Source: Streptomyces albidus (ex Kaewkla and Franco 2022) (GTDB lineage Bacteria > Actinomycetota > Actinomycetes > Streptomycetales > Streptomycetaceae). From it: a stretch of 64,000 nucleotides of DNA. The DNA is taken from contig NZ_JACBXA010000005.1 of the NCBI RefSeq assembly GCF_013870515.1, positions 23,947 through 87,946 of the forward strand, written 5' to 3'. The translations under genes and the position numbers were made by a program. Positions 15,272 to 23,480 of the stretch are shown piece after piece; position 1 is the stretch's first letter; each line of letters starts with the position of its first letter. The notes under the pieces are model-generated. The model did no database searches, was not told where the DNA came from, and saw only the letters and a list, made by a program, of their open reading frames with translations.

Positions 15272-16795
15272 GTGAAGGATTCCCTATCTGTCCTGGGCCG
15301 TGCGCCCGTCGCGCGGATCCCCGGTGCTCTGGAGCGTCCCGGCGCCGAGACGTACGCCGACGGCCCTCCCGGCGACCCCGCGAGCGGGGCCGAGGAGTTC
15401 TGGAAGCGGATGACGCTGTCCGCAGCGCCGGCCGAGGTGTCCTCACCACCTCGGATACCCGTGCCGGCGGAGCTGCGCTCCGTGCTGTCGCTGTTCGAGA
15501 CCGCGGTCCGCGGATCGGTGACCGGCGAGCCGTCAGCACCCTCGGCGGGAGCCCTCTACCCGTACGAGCACTACGCCGCCGTCCCCCATCCGCAGGGCGC
15601 CGCGGTCTACGCGGTGGACCCGGTCCAGCGCCGCTGCCGCCTCCTGCGGGCGGGCCCCCAGGTAGTCCACGCGCTCGAGCAGAGCGGTCTGGATGCGCCG
15701 AGGGAGCAGACCTCGGTCGTGCTGAGCGTGGTGCGCCCCTGGCTGTCGATGCGCAAGTACGGCGACCGCGGATATCTGTACGCCCAGCTGGACACCGCGC
15801 ACCTCGCCACCCATCTGCTGTGCCTGGCCTCCGAGAACTTCGCCGGAGCCGAGCTGCGCACCCGGCTGATCAGCACTTCGCTCTCGCTCCTGCTCGACTT
15901 CGGCGGCAACTGCCGTTTCGTGCACAGTGCGTTGGTCCTGCAGGGCGGGACGACGGCCGACGGAGCCGGCGCCGACGGCGGACCGGACTCCGGCGGAGCG
16001 GCGACGGACGTCGCGCAGACCTGGCGGTGCGTGGACGACCGCATGGGGGCACCGCTCGGACGTGCCGCCTGCTGGCCGGAGACGGAGTGCTGGCAGACCC
16101 TCACCGAGTACCGTCCCCGCTCCGCGGTCTCCCCTGCGGTACCCGCGGCACCCGCCGCGCTGTTCCCGGGGGTGCAGGAATCGGCCCGCCGCCAGGCCTT
16201 CCCGCGCCGGTCGTCACTGACCGAACTGGCGGCGCGGCGCCGCTCCACCAAGGACTTCGGCGCGGCAGCGCTCCCCGGGGACGCCCTGGAGCACACCCTG
16301 GCCGCTCTCGGTACTCCGCTCACCACCGATCTGCCGGAAGTGACCGGCCTGGGCGCGACCCTCGTCGTACGAAGAGTCGAGGGCATGGCGCCGGGCTGCT
16401 ACCCGATCCATGGCGACGGCCTCGCCGATGCCTGTGCCGCCGCCCCCGACGGGGACGAACTCGTCCGCCTGTGCATGGGCCAGGAACACCTGCGGCACAC
16501 CGGCGCCGTCGTGCTCTTCCACGCCCCGCGCGGGGAGCTCTTCCGGCACGGGGCCCGCGGTGTGGACGACGCCCTGCTGCGGGCCGGCGCACTCGCGCAT
16601 CTGCTCTATCTCGGTTCGACCGAGGCGGGGAGCGCCATCACCACCATCGGCGGCTTCGACGCCGGCCGTTGGGGCCGCCTGGCCGCTCTGCCGAAGGGCC
16701 ACGAGGTGGTCTACGTGGCGATGCTCGGGATGCCGGGAGAGTCCACGGTCAAGCTCGACCGGCTGAACCGTGCCTACGCCCACAACGAGAGGTGA
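15272..16795 (+). CDS. tandem SagB-type (nitroreductase-fold) FMN oxidoreductase
   Basis: The 507 residues contain two nitroreductase-like halves. The N-terminal half has the SagB/ThcOx signature SAPSAGALYPYEHY near residue 90. The C-terminal half begins ARRRSTKDF near residue 325 and ends with ITTIGGFDAGRWGRL. SagB-type enzymes are FMN-dependent dehydrogenases known for oxidising azolines to azoles in ribosomal peptides and for thioester-bound substrates in some nonribosomal pathways. Here no ribosomal precursor or YcaO protein is visible, and the next genes encode an adenylating enzyme and a carrier protein. Oxidation of a carrier-bound acyl unit is thus the likeliest job (inference). The start is GTG; the stop is 6 bases before the next gene. 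It is the first gene of a seven-gene operon. Confidence 0.8.
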   Translation: MKDSLSVLGRAPVARIPGALERPGAETYADGPPGDPASGAEEFWKRMTLSAAPAEVSSPPRIPVPAELRSVLSLFETAVRGSVTGEPSAPSAGALYPYEHYAAVPHPQGAAVYAVDPVQRRCRLLRAGPQVVHALEQSGLDAPREQTSVVLSVVRPWLSMRKYGDRGYLYAQLDTAHLATHLLCLASENFAGAELRTRLISTSLSLLLDFGGNCRFVHSALVLQGGTTADGAGADGGPDSGGAATDVAQTWRCVDDRMGAPLGRAACWPETECWQTLTEYRPRSAVSPAVPAAPAALFPGVQESARRQAFPRRSSLTELAARRRSTKDFGAAALPGDALEHTLAALGTPLTTDLPEVTGLGATLVVRRVEGMAPGCYPIHGDGLADACAAAPDGDELVRLCMGQEHLRHTGAVVLFHAPRGELFRHGARGVDDALLRAGALAHLLYLGSTEAGSAITTIGGFDAGRWGRLAALPKGHEVVYVAMLGMPGESTVKLDRLNRAYAHNER

Positions 16796-16801
16796 CAACA
16801 A

Positions 16802-18253
16802 GTGCTCGGTGACCTCATCACCACGGCGCTGCGGGAACACGGGGACCGCCTGGCCGTGGCCGACAGCCGCACCACCTACACCTACCGGGAACTGGAGCAG
16901 CTGAGCTCCTACACGGCCCGCGAACTGGCCACGCGGCTGCCCGCTGACGCGGGTCGCCTCCGGGTGGGCCTGCGCGCGGGCAACTCCGCGGCGTACGTGG
17001 TCCTCTACCTCGGACTGCTCAGGGCGGGCTGTGTCCCCTTCCTCCTCGACAAGGCGACCGGCCCGCAGGAGACGCTGGACATAGCCGACGACTGCGGCCT
17101 CGACCTGCTCGTTCACGAGGCAGGTGCCGGCACGCCGCCGGGAACCGAGAGCAGGGGAGCCGTGCGCGGGCTCTCGCTCTCCGCCTTCACCCGTACGGAA
17201 GGGGCAGCCGAACGCCCCGAACTCCACGAGACCACCGAGGTCTGCCGTTTCACCTCGGGGTCCACCGGCCGTCCAAACTGCATCGAGTTCTCGGGACACG
17301 CGGTGCACCGCGCCGCCGTCAACTGGGTCGACGGCACCGGCCTGACCGGCGAGGACCGCATCGTGTGCTTCGCCTCGCTCTCCAACGGTCTCGCCTTCAA
17401 CACCTCGCTGCTGGCAGCCTTCCTGCCCGGCGCGCAGCTCCACCTCGGGCACGGACTGCCCACCTCCGGCAAGGTCGTGCGGGGGCTCGACCAGAGCGAG
17501 GCGACCAGGCTGGTCGGCTTCCCCGCACTGTTCGAGTCGCTCGTGCGGCGCGGCACGGGACTCGGCGGCTTCCAGCACCTGCGCATGGCGATCTCGTCGG
17601 CCGCGCCGCTGAGCCCCGAGGTCAAGGCCCGGTTCACGGAACTGACAGGTGTGCCCGTGCAGAACTACTACGGAGCCGCGGAAGCCGGGCCTCTCACCTT
17701 CGCCACCGACCCGCTCACCGACCCGGGCCTGGGCCAGCCGCTGCCGGGAGTCTCCCTGCGAGCCGGTACCGGCGCCGGGCAGGAAGACGTCGTGGAGGTC
17801 CGCAGCGAATCCATGGGGACCCGGTACCTCAACGTGGCCGGCCTGCTGGAGAGCAGGACCACCGCCGACGGGTACTACCGCACGAGCGACCTGGGCTACC
17901 TGGACGGCGGCAGCCTCGTACTGACCGGCCGTACCAGCCAGGTCATCAATGTCGGCGGTCGCAAGATCGACGCCGTCGAGGTCGCGGAAGCACTGCGCGG
18001 GGCCGAGGGCGTAGAGGACGCCGTCGTGCTGGAGGTGACCGACCGGCACGGAGGTGCCGCGCTGGGAGCCGTACTCGCAGGTGACTCCTCACTGGACCTC
18101 GCGGTTCCACGCCGGCATGTGGCCGGACGTCTGGCGGCGCACAAGGTGCCGACCATGCTCCGGGTCGTACCGCAGATCCCCCGCGGTTCCAGCGGCAAGC
18201 CGTCGATGGCGGAGCTGCGCGGCATGTTCGAGCCCATCAAGGAGAAGGCATGA
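16802..18253 (+). CDS. stand-alone acyl/aryl-adenylating enzyme (ANL superfamily)
   Basis: A 483-residue ANL enzyme that should activate a carboxylic acid as acyl-AMP and load it onto the adjacent carrier protein. Motifs are the P-loop FTSGSTGRPN, NYYGAAEAG, YRTSDLGYLDGG, GRTSQVINVGGRKID and the A10 lysine in PRGSSGKPS. The P-loop has Asn where nearly all relatives have Lys. The pocket segment reads LSNGLAFNTSLLAAF, without the Asp235 that anchors alpha-amino groups in amino-acid-activating domains. A non-amino acid, such as an acyl or aryl acid, is therefore the likelier substrate. The start GTG at 16802 is 6 bases after the SagB stop, and the stop overlaps the carrier gene (ATGA). Confidence 0.82.
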   Translation: MLGDLITTALREHGDRLAVADSRTTYTYRELEQLSSYTARELATRLPADAGRLRVGLRAGNSAAYVVLYLGLLRAGCVPFLLDKATGPQETLDIADDCGLDLLVHEAGAGTPPGTESRGAVRGLSLSAFTRTEGAAERPELHETTEVCRFTSGSTGRPNCIEFSGHAVHRAAVNWVDGTGLTGEDRIVCFASLSNGLAFNTSLLAAFLPGAQLHLGHGLPTSGKVVRGLDQSEATRLVGFPALFESLVRRGTGLGGFQHLRMAISSAAPLSPEVKARFTELTGVPVQNYYGAAEAGPLTFATDPLTDPGLGQPLPGVSLRAGTGAGQEDVVEVRSESMGTRYLNVAGLLESRTTADGYYRTSDLGYLDGGSLVLTGRTSQVINVGGRKIDAVEVAEALRGAEGVEDAVVLEVTDRHGGAALGAVLAGDSSLDLAVPRRHVAGRLAAHKVPTMLRVVPQIPRGSSGKPSMAELRGMFEPIKEKA

Positions 18254-18549
18254 CATCGAAGGAGACCTCAGCCATGACGGTGCCCCAGGCGGACACCCTG
18301 CGCGCCCGCATCGTCGGCATCGTGCTCCACTCCGCGGAAGGCGACCTCTCAGAGGCGGATCTGGCCGCCGCGGGCTGGTCCCTGTCCGGGGTGAGTTACT
18401 CCTCTCTCTCCTACATCCGCATGATCGACGCGGTGGAGAACGAGCTCGGGGTCTACCTCGACCCGGAGGAGGAGAGCGAGCGCTTCGAGACGATCGAGGG
18501 CATCGTGGGACTCGTCAACGAGCACCTCGGGGAGACGACCGGTGCCTGA
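18250..18549 (+). CDS. acyl carrier protein, free-standing
   Basis: A 99-residue carrier with the four-helix pattern of ACP/PCP proteins. The phosphopantetheine site is Ser52 in GVSYSSLSYIRMID, a variant of the usual DSL motif. The flanking acidic segment YLDPEEESERFETIEG fits helix III. The first ATG (18250) overlaps the stop of the adenylating enzyme. A second ATG at 18274 has AAGGAG at good distance and may be the true start, giving 91 residues. The preceding ligase would load it, and the phosphopantetheinyl transferase four genes on would activate it. The stop overlaps the start of the DapB-like gene, so the three are translationally coupled. Confidence 0.82.
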   Translation: MTSKETSAMTVPQADTLRARIVGIVLHSAEGDLSEADLAAAGWSLSGVSYSSLSYIRMIDAVENELGVYLDPEEESERFETIEGIVGLVNEHLGETTGA

Positions 18550-19297
18550 GCCCGTCATAGGTGTCGCGGGCCTCGGCAGGCTCGGCGGCACGCTCGCCCG
18601 GAAGTGCGCCGAAGAGGACATACTCGTCCACGAGTTCGATCCACGTCATCCGGAGAAGTGGGAGTCCCTCCTCGCTCCCGACGTGCTCGTCGACTGCAGC
18701 GCCGCCCCGGCCGTACGGCACGCGGTCGAGCTGTGCACCCGGCTGCGGGTGCCGTTGGTGGAGTGCGTCTCCGACCTGGACGAGGAGCACCTCAGGCTGC
18801 TGGACGGGCTCGCGCAGCACGTCCCGGTGGTCCGCGCCACCAACCTCTCGCTCGGCAACTACCTGATGACCCGGTCCATGGAACTGGTTGTTCAGGCGGT
18901 GCGCACCATGGACCGGGCCGGCATCACCGGCATCGTGCCGGAGGCGGCCGTGCTGGAGCGCCACCCCGCGACCAAGACCCACCGGCCCAGCGCCACCGCC
19001 ACGGCCCTGGCCCGTCGATGGGAGGACGGCACAGGCAGCAGCGTTTCCGACGTCGCCTCGCTGCGGGCCGGCGGCGCGGTCAGCGATCACGAGATACGGC
19101 TGACCTGGCCGGAGCAGACCTTCACCGTCAGCCACGGCGTGCTGTCCCTGGACGCCGCGGCCTCCACCGCGATCGGTGTGGCGGGCTGGACCGTGGGCCG
19201 AAGCCCCGGCCACTACGCCGTGCACGACATCTTCGACGACATGCTCGCCTCGATGGGCGGGCCCGGTGCCGGGCCGGACCGGGGTGATCACGTATGA
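18542..19297 (+). CDS. dihydrodipicolinate reductase (DapB)-like protein
   Basis: The 251-residue protein starts with the nucleotide motif GVAGLGRLGGTLARK. It continues with VDCSAAPAVRHAVELC and the stretch ATNLSLGNYLM, which match the NAD(P)H domain of DapB. The DapB substrate loop, normally rich in His and Lys, appears as LERHPATKTHRPSATATALA. DapB reduces a cyclic imine in lysine synthesis. A dedicated copy in a biosynthetic operon suggests reduction of an imine or enamine, or of another cyclic intermediate, possibly one made by the SagB or acyl-CoA dehydrogenase-like proteins (inference). The chromosomal dapB normally lies elsewhere among lysine genes. The start is GTG, overlapping the carrier gene; the end overlaps the aldolase gene (ATGA). 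Confidence 0.75.
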   Translation: MPEPVIGVAGLGRLGGTLARKCAEEDILVHEFDPRHPEKWESLLAPDVLVDCSAAPAVRHAVELCTRLRVPLVECVSDLDEEHLRLLDGLAQHVPVVRATNLSLGNYLMTRSMELVVQAVRTMDRAGITGIVPEAAVLERHPATKTHRPSATATALARRWEDGTGSSVSDVASLRAGGAVSDHEIRLTWPEQTFTVSHGVLSLDAAASTAIGVAGWTVGRSPGHYAVHDIFDDMLASMGGPGAGPDRGDHV

Positions 19298-20043
19298 GTG
19301 CCTCGAGCGCTGCCGGCTCTCCCCGTGCCGCGGGACGACTGGCCGTCCAGATCGCCCTCGGCGCCAGGATGCTGTCCATCGACGGGCACGACGACTTCAA
19401 CCAAGGCCAGATCTCGGCCCGGTTGCCCGGTTCCGACACCTTCTACATCAAGAACGCCCTGTGCGGGTTCGACGAGGCCACTCCCGACCAGGTGGTCGCG
19501 GCGTCGGTTCACGCGGACTCGCCGGTCGATCCGCTGGCACCGCCCGAACTCCCGCTGCACCAGGCCGTCTACCGCGCCCGCCCCGACGTGAACGGCATCG
19601 TTCACAGCCATGCACCGCACACCCTGGTGTTCGGTGCCACGGACCTGCCGGTCCGCCCGGTGTCGCACGAGGGCGCCCACTTCACCGACCGGCTCGGCCT
19701 CTTCACCGACACCAGCAACACCGTGCTCGACCAGGAGACGGGCGAGGCCATAGCCAAGGCGCTGGACGAAGGCGAAGGCGTTCTCCTGCGCAACCACGGC
19801 GGCGTCGTGGTCGGCAAGAGCGTCCGTCATGCCGCCGTGTTCGCGCAGGTGCTGGAACGCGCCTGCCGGCTCCAGCTGCTGGCGGAACAGAGCGGGCAGT
19901 CGTACCACTGGTCCACCGAGACGGATGTCCGGCTCAAGCGCGACTTCATCTACGCCGACCTGTCCGTCCGCTCCTACTGGGACTACGCCGCCCGCCGCGT
20001 CGCCCGCGTCTGGCCCGAGGCCGCCGACTGGCGCAGCGGGTGA
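19294..20043 (+). CDS. class II aldolase/adducin family protein
   Basis: A 249-residue metal-dependent aldolase of the fuculose-phosphate aldolase/adducin fold. The zinc site is seen as HSHAPHT (two His) with an acidic residue in the upstream FNQGQISAR region and another His in LLRNHGGVVVGK. Family members cleave or form carbon-carbon bonds of 3-hydroxyacyl or sugar phosphates, or act as decarboxylases and epimerases. The substrate is not clear. The gene overlaps its neighbours on both sides by four bases, so it is made together with the carrier protein, DapB-like reductase and phosphopantetheinyl transferase. A role on a small-molecule precursor, not on central sugar metabolism, is inferred from this. 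Confidence 0.8.
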   Translation: MSASSAAGSPRAAGRLAVQIALGARMLSIDGHDDFNQGQISARLPGSDTFYIKNALCGFDEATPDQVVAASVHADSPVDPLAPPELPLHQAVYRARPDVNGIVHSHAPHTLVFGATDLPVRPVSHEGAHFTDRLGLFTDTSNTVLDQETGEAIAKALDEGEGVLLRNHGGVVVGKSVRHAAVFAQVLERACRLQLLAEQSGQSYHWSTETDVRLKRDFIYADLSVRSYWDYAARRVARVWPEAADWRSG

Positions 20044-20747
20044 GCGACACCGGCAGCCCGGAGCGGACGAGGGAGGTGCTGGTGGTCTGCGCCGGCCTCT
20101 CTGCCGTACCGCAGCGTCCCGAGCTGCTGGCGGACACCGAACGGGAGAGGGCCGCGGCCCTTCCGCCCATACGGGCACGGGAGTACAGGGCGGGCCGGGC
20201 GCTGCTGCGCTGGGCGTTGGGCAGAAGCCTCGGCGAGTACGCGCTGCAGTACCGGATCGGAACAACGGGGCGCGGCAGGCCCGTCGTCCGGGAGGCTCCG
20301 GACATCGGGGTGAGCATCTCTCACGGCGGCGGCGTGGTCGCTGTCGCGGTTGCCCGCGGCCGGAACGTCGGTGTGGACACGGAGCAGCCCGTGCCGCCCC
20401 GGCCCGGACTGGTCCGGCGCTGCTGTTCCCCGGCCCAGAGGCAGGAGCTGGCCGCGGAGCCGTCCGGACGGCAGGCATCTCTGCTCGCCCGCTGCTGGAC
20501 GGTGCACGAGGCACGTGCGAAGGCGGCCGGTACCGGTCTGCCCCGCCGATTCCCGGTGCTGCCCGGGCCGTTGAGGGCGGACGGCGGTGTCGCGGGAGGC
20601 ATCGGCTGGCGCGTACTGCCGTCGTTCGCCGGGGCGGCGGTGACCGTCGCCTTCGGCGCGCCCTGGCACCGGCCCCGGCTCCGGCTGGCGGTGCTCGGCT
20701 GCGCCTCCCGTCCCCTCAACGACTCCACCGAATTTGACGAGGACTGA
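20040..20747 (+). CDS. Sfp-type 4'-phosphopantetheinyl transferase
   Basis: A 235-residue PPTase that moves phosphopantetheine from CoA to the Ser of carrier domains. The magnesium-binding motif is VGVDTEQ and the second signature is WTVHEARAKAAG, with His where most relatives have Lys. An N-terminal stretch YRAGRALLRWALG and the ISHGGGVVAVAVARG segment also fit. The GTG start overlaps the aldolase stop (GTGA). Its clients should be the free carrier at 18250, the aryl carrier at 61571 and the six carrier domains of the two NRPSs. Confidence 0.88.
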   Translation: MSDTGSPERTREVLVVCAGLSAVPQRPELLADTERERAAALPPIRAREYRAGRALLRWALGRSLGEYALQYRIGTTGRGRPVVREAPDIGVSISHGGGVVAVAVARGRNVGVDTEQPVPPRPGLVRRCCSPAQRQELAAEPSGRQASLLARCWTVHEARAKAAGTGLPRRFPVLPGPLRADGGVAGGIGWRVLPSFAGAAVTVAFGAPWHRPRLRLAVLGCASRPLNDSTEFDED

Positions 20748-20751
20748 ACCG

Positions 20752-21930
20752 ATGCAACCTTCCGACTCGCCCGGCGTCTCCCTCCCGGCCGTACAGGCGG
20801 GCGGCGGCTCCGCGCCGGCCGCAGATCTCCTCGCCCTGGTCGAGGAGCTGGCGGAGAAGGAACTGGCCCCGCGCGCGGACGACTTCGAGGAGCGTGCCGA
20901 GTTCCCGCGCGATCTGCTGCGCACCCTCGGCAAGGCCGGCCTGCTCGGTCTGCCGTATCCGGTGGAGTACGGCGGCGGAGGCCAGCCGTACGAGGTCTAC
21001 CTGGCGGTGCTGGAGCAGCTCGCCCGCCGCTGGTTGTGCGTGGCCCAGTCCGTCAACATCCACGTCCTGTCCTGCTACGGGGTCGCGGCCTACGGGAGCG
21101 AGGCGCAGCGTGCCGAGCTGCTGCCGCGGATGCTCGGCGGCGACCTGCTCGGAGCGAACTGCATCTCCGAGGCCGAGGCCGGTTCGGACATCTCCGCGAT
21201 CGGTGCCTCCGCCGCGCTGGACGGCGAGGAGTACACCGTCACCGGAACCAAGGCCTGGACGAGCCACGCAGGGCAGGCCGACTACTACAACCTCTTCTGC
21301 CGCACGGGCCGGTCGGGGATCCGCGGGCTGTCGCTGCTCATGGCCGACGCACACACGCCAGGGCTGACCGTGCAGCTGCCCGAGCGGAAGATGGGCGTCC
21401 GCTCCTCGCCGACCGCGGCCGTCGTCCTGGACCAGGCCCGAGTACCGGCCGGGCGGTTGATCGGCCGTCCCGGCAAGGGCTTCCTGATCGCCACCGGCCT
21501 CTTCGACCGGGGCCGCCTCGGCATCGCCGCCTGCGCGGTCGGGCTGGCATCGGCGGCACTCGACTACGCCGTCAAGTACGCCAGGGCCGGGGACCAGTTC
21601 GGACGCCCGGTGACCGAATCCCAGGGCATGGATTTCCTGTTGGCGGACATGTCGACGCAAGTGGCCGCCGCCCGGGCACTGGTCGGCGAGGCCGCCCGCA
21701 CCATGGACGCCGGAGCGGACGCCTCGCTCGTCACGGCGACCGCGGCCCGCGCGAAGCTGTTCGCGACCGACACGGCGATGCGGGTCACGGCCGACGCCGT
21801 GGAGGCGCTCGGCGCCCACGGCTGCGTCCTGGACCATCCCGTCGAGCGCTGGATGCGGGAGGCGAAGCTGCTCCAGATCATCGAGGGGACGAACCAGATC
21901 CAGCGAGTGATCATCGCCCGTTCCCTGTAG
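20752..21930 (+). CDS. acyl-CoA dehydrogenase family flavoprotein
   Basis: The 392-residue protein has the full ACAD fold: GLPYPVEYGG, CISEAEAGSDISAI, the FAD/substrate region RLGIAACAVGLASAALDYAV and the C-terminal IIEGTNQIQR with the catalytic Glu. ACADs remove hydrogens from the alpha-beta bond of acyl-CoA, and in biosynthetic clusters they often work on carrier-bound acyl or aminoacyl chains. Its place at the end of the SagB-ligase-carrier operon, five bases after the PPTase stop, supports a carrier-bound substrate. ATG 20752 is preferred because GAGGA lies just before it; an in-frame TTG at 20734 would overlap the PPTase gene. Confidence 0.88.
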   Translation: MQPSDSPGVSLPAVQAGGGSAPAADLLALVEELAEKELAPRADDFEERAEFPRDLLRTLGKAGLLGLPYPVEYGGGGQPYEVYLAVLEQLARRWLCVAQSVNIHVLSCYGVAAYGSEAQRAELLPRMLGGDLLGANCISEAEAGSDISAIGASAALDGEEYTVTGTKAWTSHAGQADYYNLFCRTGRSGIRGLSLLMADAHTPGLTVQLPERKMGVRSSPTAAVVLDQARVPAGRLIGRPGKGFLIATGLFDRGRLGIAACAVGLASAALDYAVKYARAGDQFGRPVTESQGMDFLLADMSTQVAAARALVGEAARTMDAGADASLVTATAARAKLFATDTAMRVTADAVEALGAHGCVLDHPVERWMREAKLLQIIEGTNQIQRVIIARSL

Positions 21931-22210
21931 CCGTGCGGCCGTCGAGGGCCGTCCTGGGCCACGACCTGCACCGGCCATCTGAGCCCCTACACCCGGGCCG
22001 AAGCCTCTGCAAGGATCAAGCGCGATGGGGGGCCGTCAGTCGGGTGTTGCCTGGCCCCGATGAACTGACGGCAGCGCCGCGGAGCGGGCTGCGGCCGGAA
22101 GCGGCAGAGGCGGAAGAGCCGCCGCGAGTCCGGAGAATCGCCGCCGCACATGTCCCGTGCGGCCGGCTCGGTCATGTCCCGACGCATGAGAGTCCTGGGT
22201 AGGAGAGCAC

Positions 22211-23416
22211 ATGGATGCCGAAGTGAGCACGGTGCGCCGTGGCAGGCTGGACGTCATCACCGGGGTGCGATTCGTCGCCGCCCTGGTGGTCTTCCTCTGC
22301 CACATCGCCATCTACAACTTCTTCGCGCCCGATTCGGCGATGGGCGGCGGGCTGAAGTTCTTGTTCGAGAGCGGCGGCCTGATGGGCGTCTCCTTCTTCT
22401 TCATGCTGAGCGGCTTCGTCCTCACCTGGTCGGCCCGGTCGGGAGAGGGCTACGGCCGGTTCCTCCGCCGTCGGCTCTGCAAGATGTACCCGAACCATCT
22501 GGCCACCTTCGCGCTGGCGATGGCCCTGTATGCGGCGGCCGACACCTCGTTCCTCGACTCGGTGCTGAACGTCCTCCTCCTGCACTCCTGGCGTCCGGAG
22601 CCCGGCGGCGGCAACGGGCCGAGCTGGTCGCTCTCCTGCGATCTGCTCTTCTACCTGCTCTTCCCGGTGCTGCTGCCGCTGATCAAGCGCATCAGGGCCG
22701 ACCGTCTGCTCTGGTGGGCCGCCGGCGTGGTGGCAGTCATCCTGCTGCTGCCGGTCGTGGCCCAAGTGCTGCCGGAGACACCGCGGTTCCCCAGCTCGTA
22801 CGACGGCACGATGCTCGGCGGGGTCTCGATGTACCCCTTCTGGTTCCTGCTGACCTTCCCGCCGGTACGGGCCCTGGACTTCGTGCTGGGCATCCTGATC
22901 GCACGGCTCGTGCTCACCGGCCGCTTCAAGGTGAGCGTCGCGCAGGCCGGGCTGGTGGCGCTGGCCGGATACGCGGTCTCGCTGGTCGTGCCCTTCAACT
23001 ACACGCTCGACGCGGTCTCCGTCATCCCGATGGCACTGCTCATCGGTTCGGTGGCGCTGTTCGAGTCGCGCGGGGGCGTCTCCTGGCTGGGCTCCCCTGT
23101 GATGCGCAGGCTCGGTGAGGCCTCGTTCGCGTTCTACCTCGTGCACGAGATCGTGATCCTGGTGGTGCGTACCGCGATCGGCTGGGACAGACACCTCGGG
23201 TTGCTCCCGGGGCTGCTGGCCGTCGCGATCGCCTTCTCCGTCAGCCTGGGCATCTCCTTCCTGCTCTACCACTTCGTGGAGATGCCGGTCATGCGGAACT
23301 GGGCGGGCTCGCGGAAGCCCGCCCCCGCGAGCGGTTCTCCCGCGCCCACTCCTGCCCTGGTCGACGAGAAGCCGGTCGGCTCCGGGGAGCACGGCGGAGG
23401 GGCCGGGAAGGCGTGA
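22211..23416 (+). CDS. membrane acyltransferase, acyltransferase-3 (OafA/YrhL) family
   Basis: About ten hydrophobic helices are visible across 401 residues, with the family start LDVITGVRFVAALVVFLCHIAIYN (split by the catalytic His), the motif FFFMLSGFVLTWS and RRRLCKMYPNHLATF. These integral membrane proteins transfer acetyl or longer acyl groups from acyl-CoA to sugars, peptides or macrolides. In this cluster the likely acceptor is a sugar hydroxyl or the peptide (inference). A hydrophilic Pro/Ala/Gly-rich tail of about 35 residues follows the last helix. The ATG has TAGGAGAGCAC before it. A 280-base gap separates it from the preceding operon and 64 bases from the SDR that follows. Confidence 0.85.
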   Translation: MDAEVSTVRRGRLDVITGVRFVAALVVFLCHIAIYNFFAPDSAMGGGLKFLFESGGLMGVSFFFMLSGFVLTWSARSGEGYGRFLRRRLCKMYPNHLATFALAMALYAAADTSFLDSVLNVLLLHSWRPEPGGGNGPSWSLSCDLLFYLLFPVLLPLIKRIRADRLLWWAAGVVAVILLLPVVAQVLPETPRFPSSYDGTMLGGVSMYPFWFLLTFPPVRALDFVLGILIARLVLTGRFKVSVAQAGLVALAGYAVSLVVPFNYTLDAVSVIPMALLIGSVALFESRGGVSWLGSPVMRRLGEASFAFYLVHEIVILVVRTAIGWDRHLGLLPGLLAVAIAFSVSLGISFLLYHFVEMPVMRNWAGSRKPAPASGSPAPTPALVDEKPVGSGEHGGGAGKA

Positions 23417-23480
23417 CCTCCCGGCGGCCCGTCCGCTCCCACGTTCCTTGCACATGGTTCCAACCGAGAGGGAGATATCT

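Noticed and set aside
16802..21930. Prolyl-to-pyrrole pathway (PltF/PltL/PltE type) from the ligase, carrier and ACAD
   Set aside because: The ligase lacks Asp235 and any proline-like pocket, and the operon has SagB, DapB-like and aldolase genes that a pyrrole pathway does not need.
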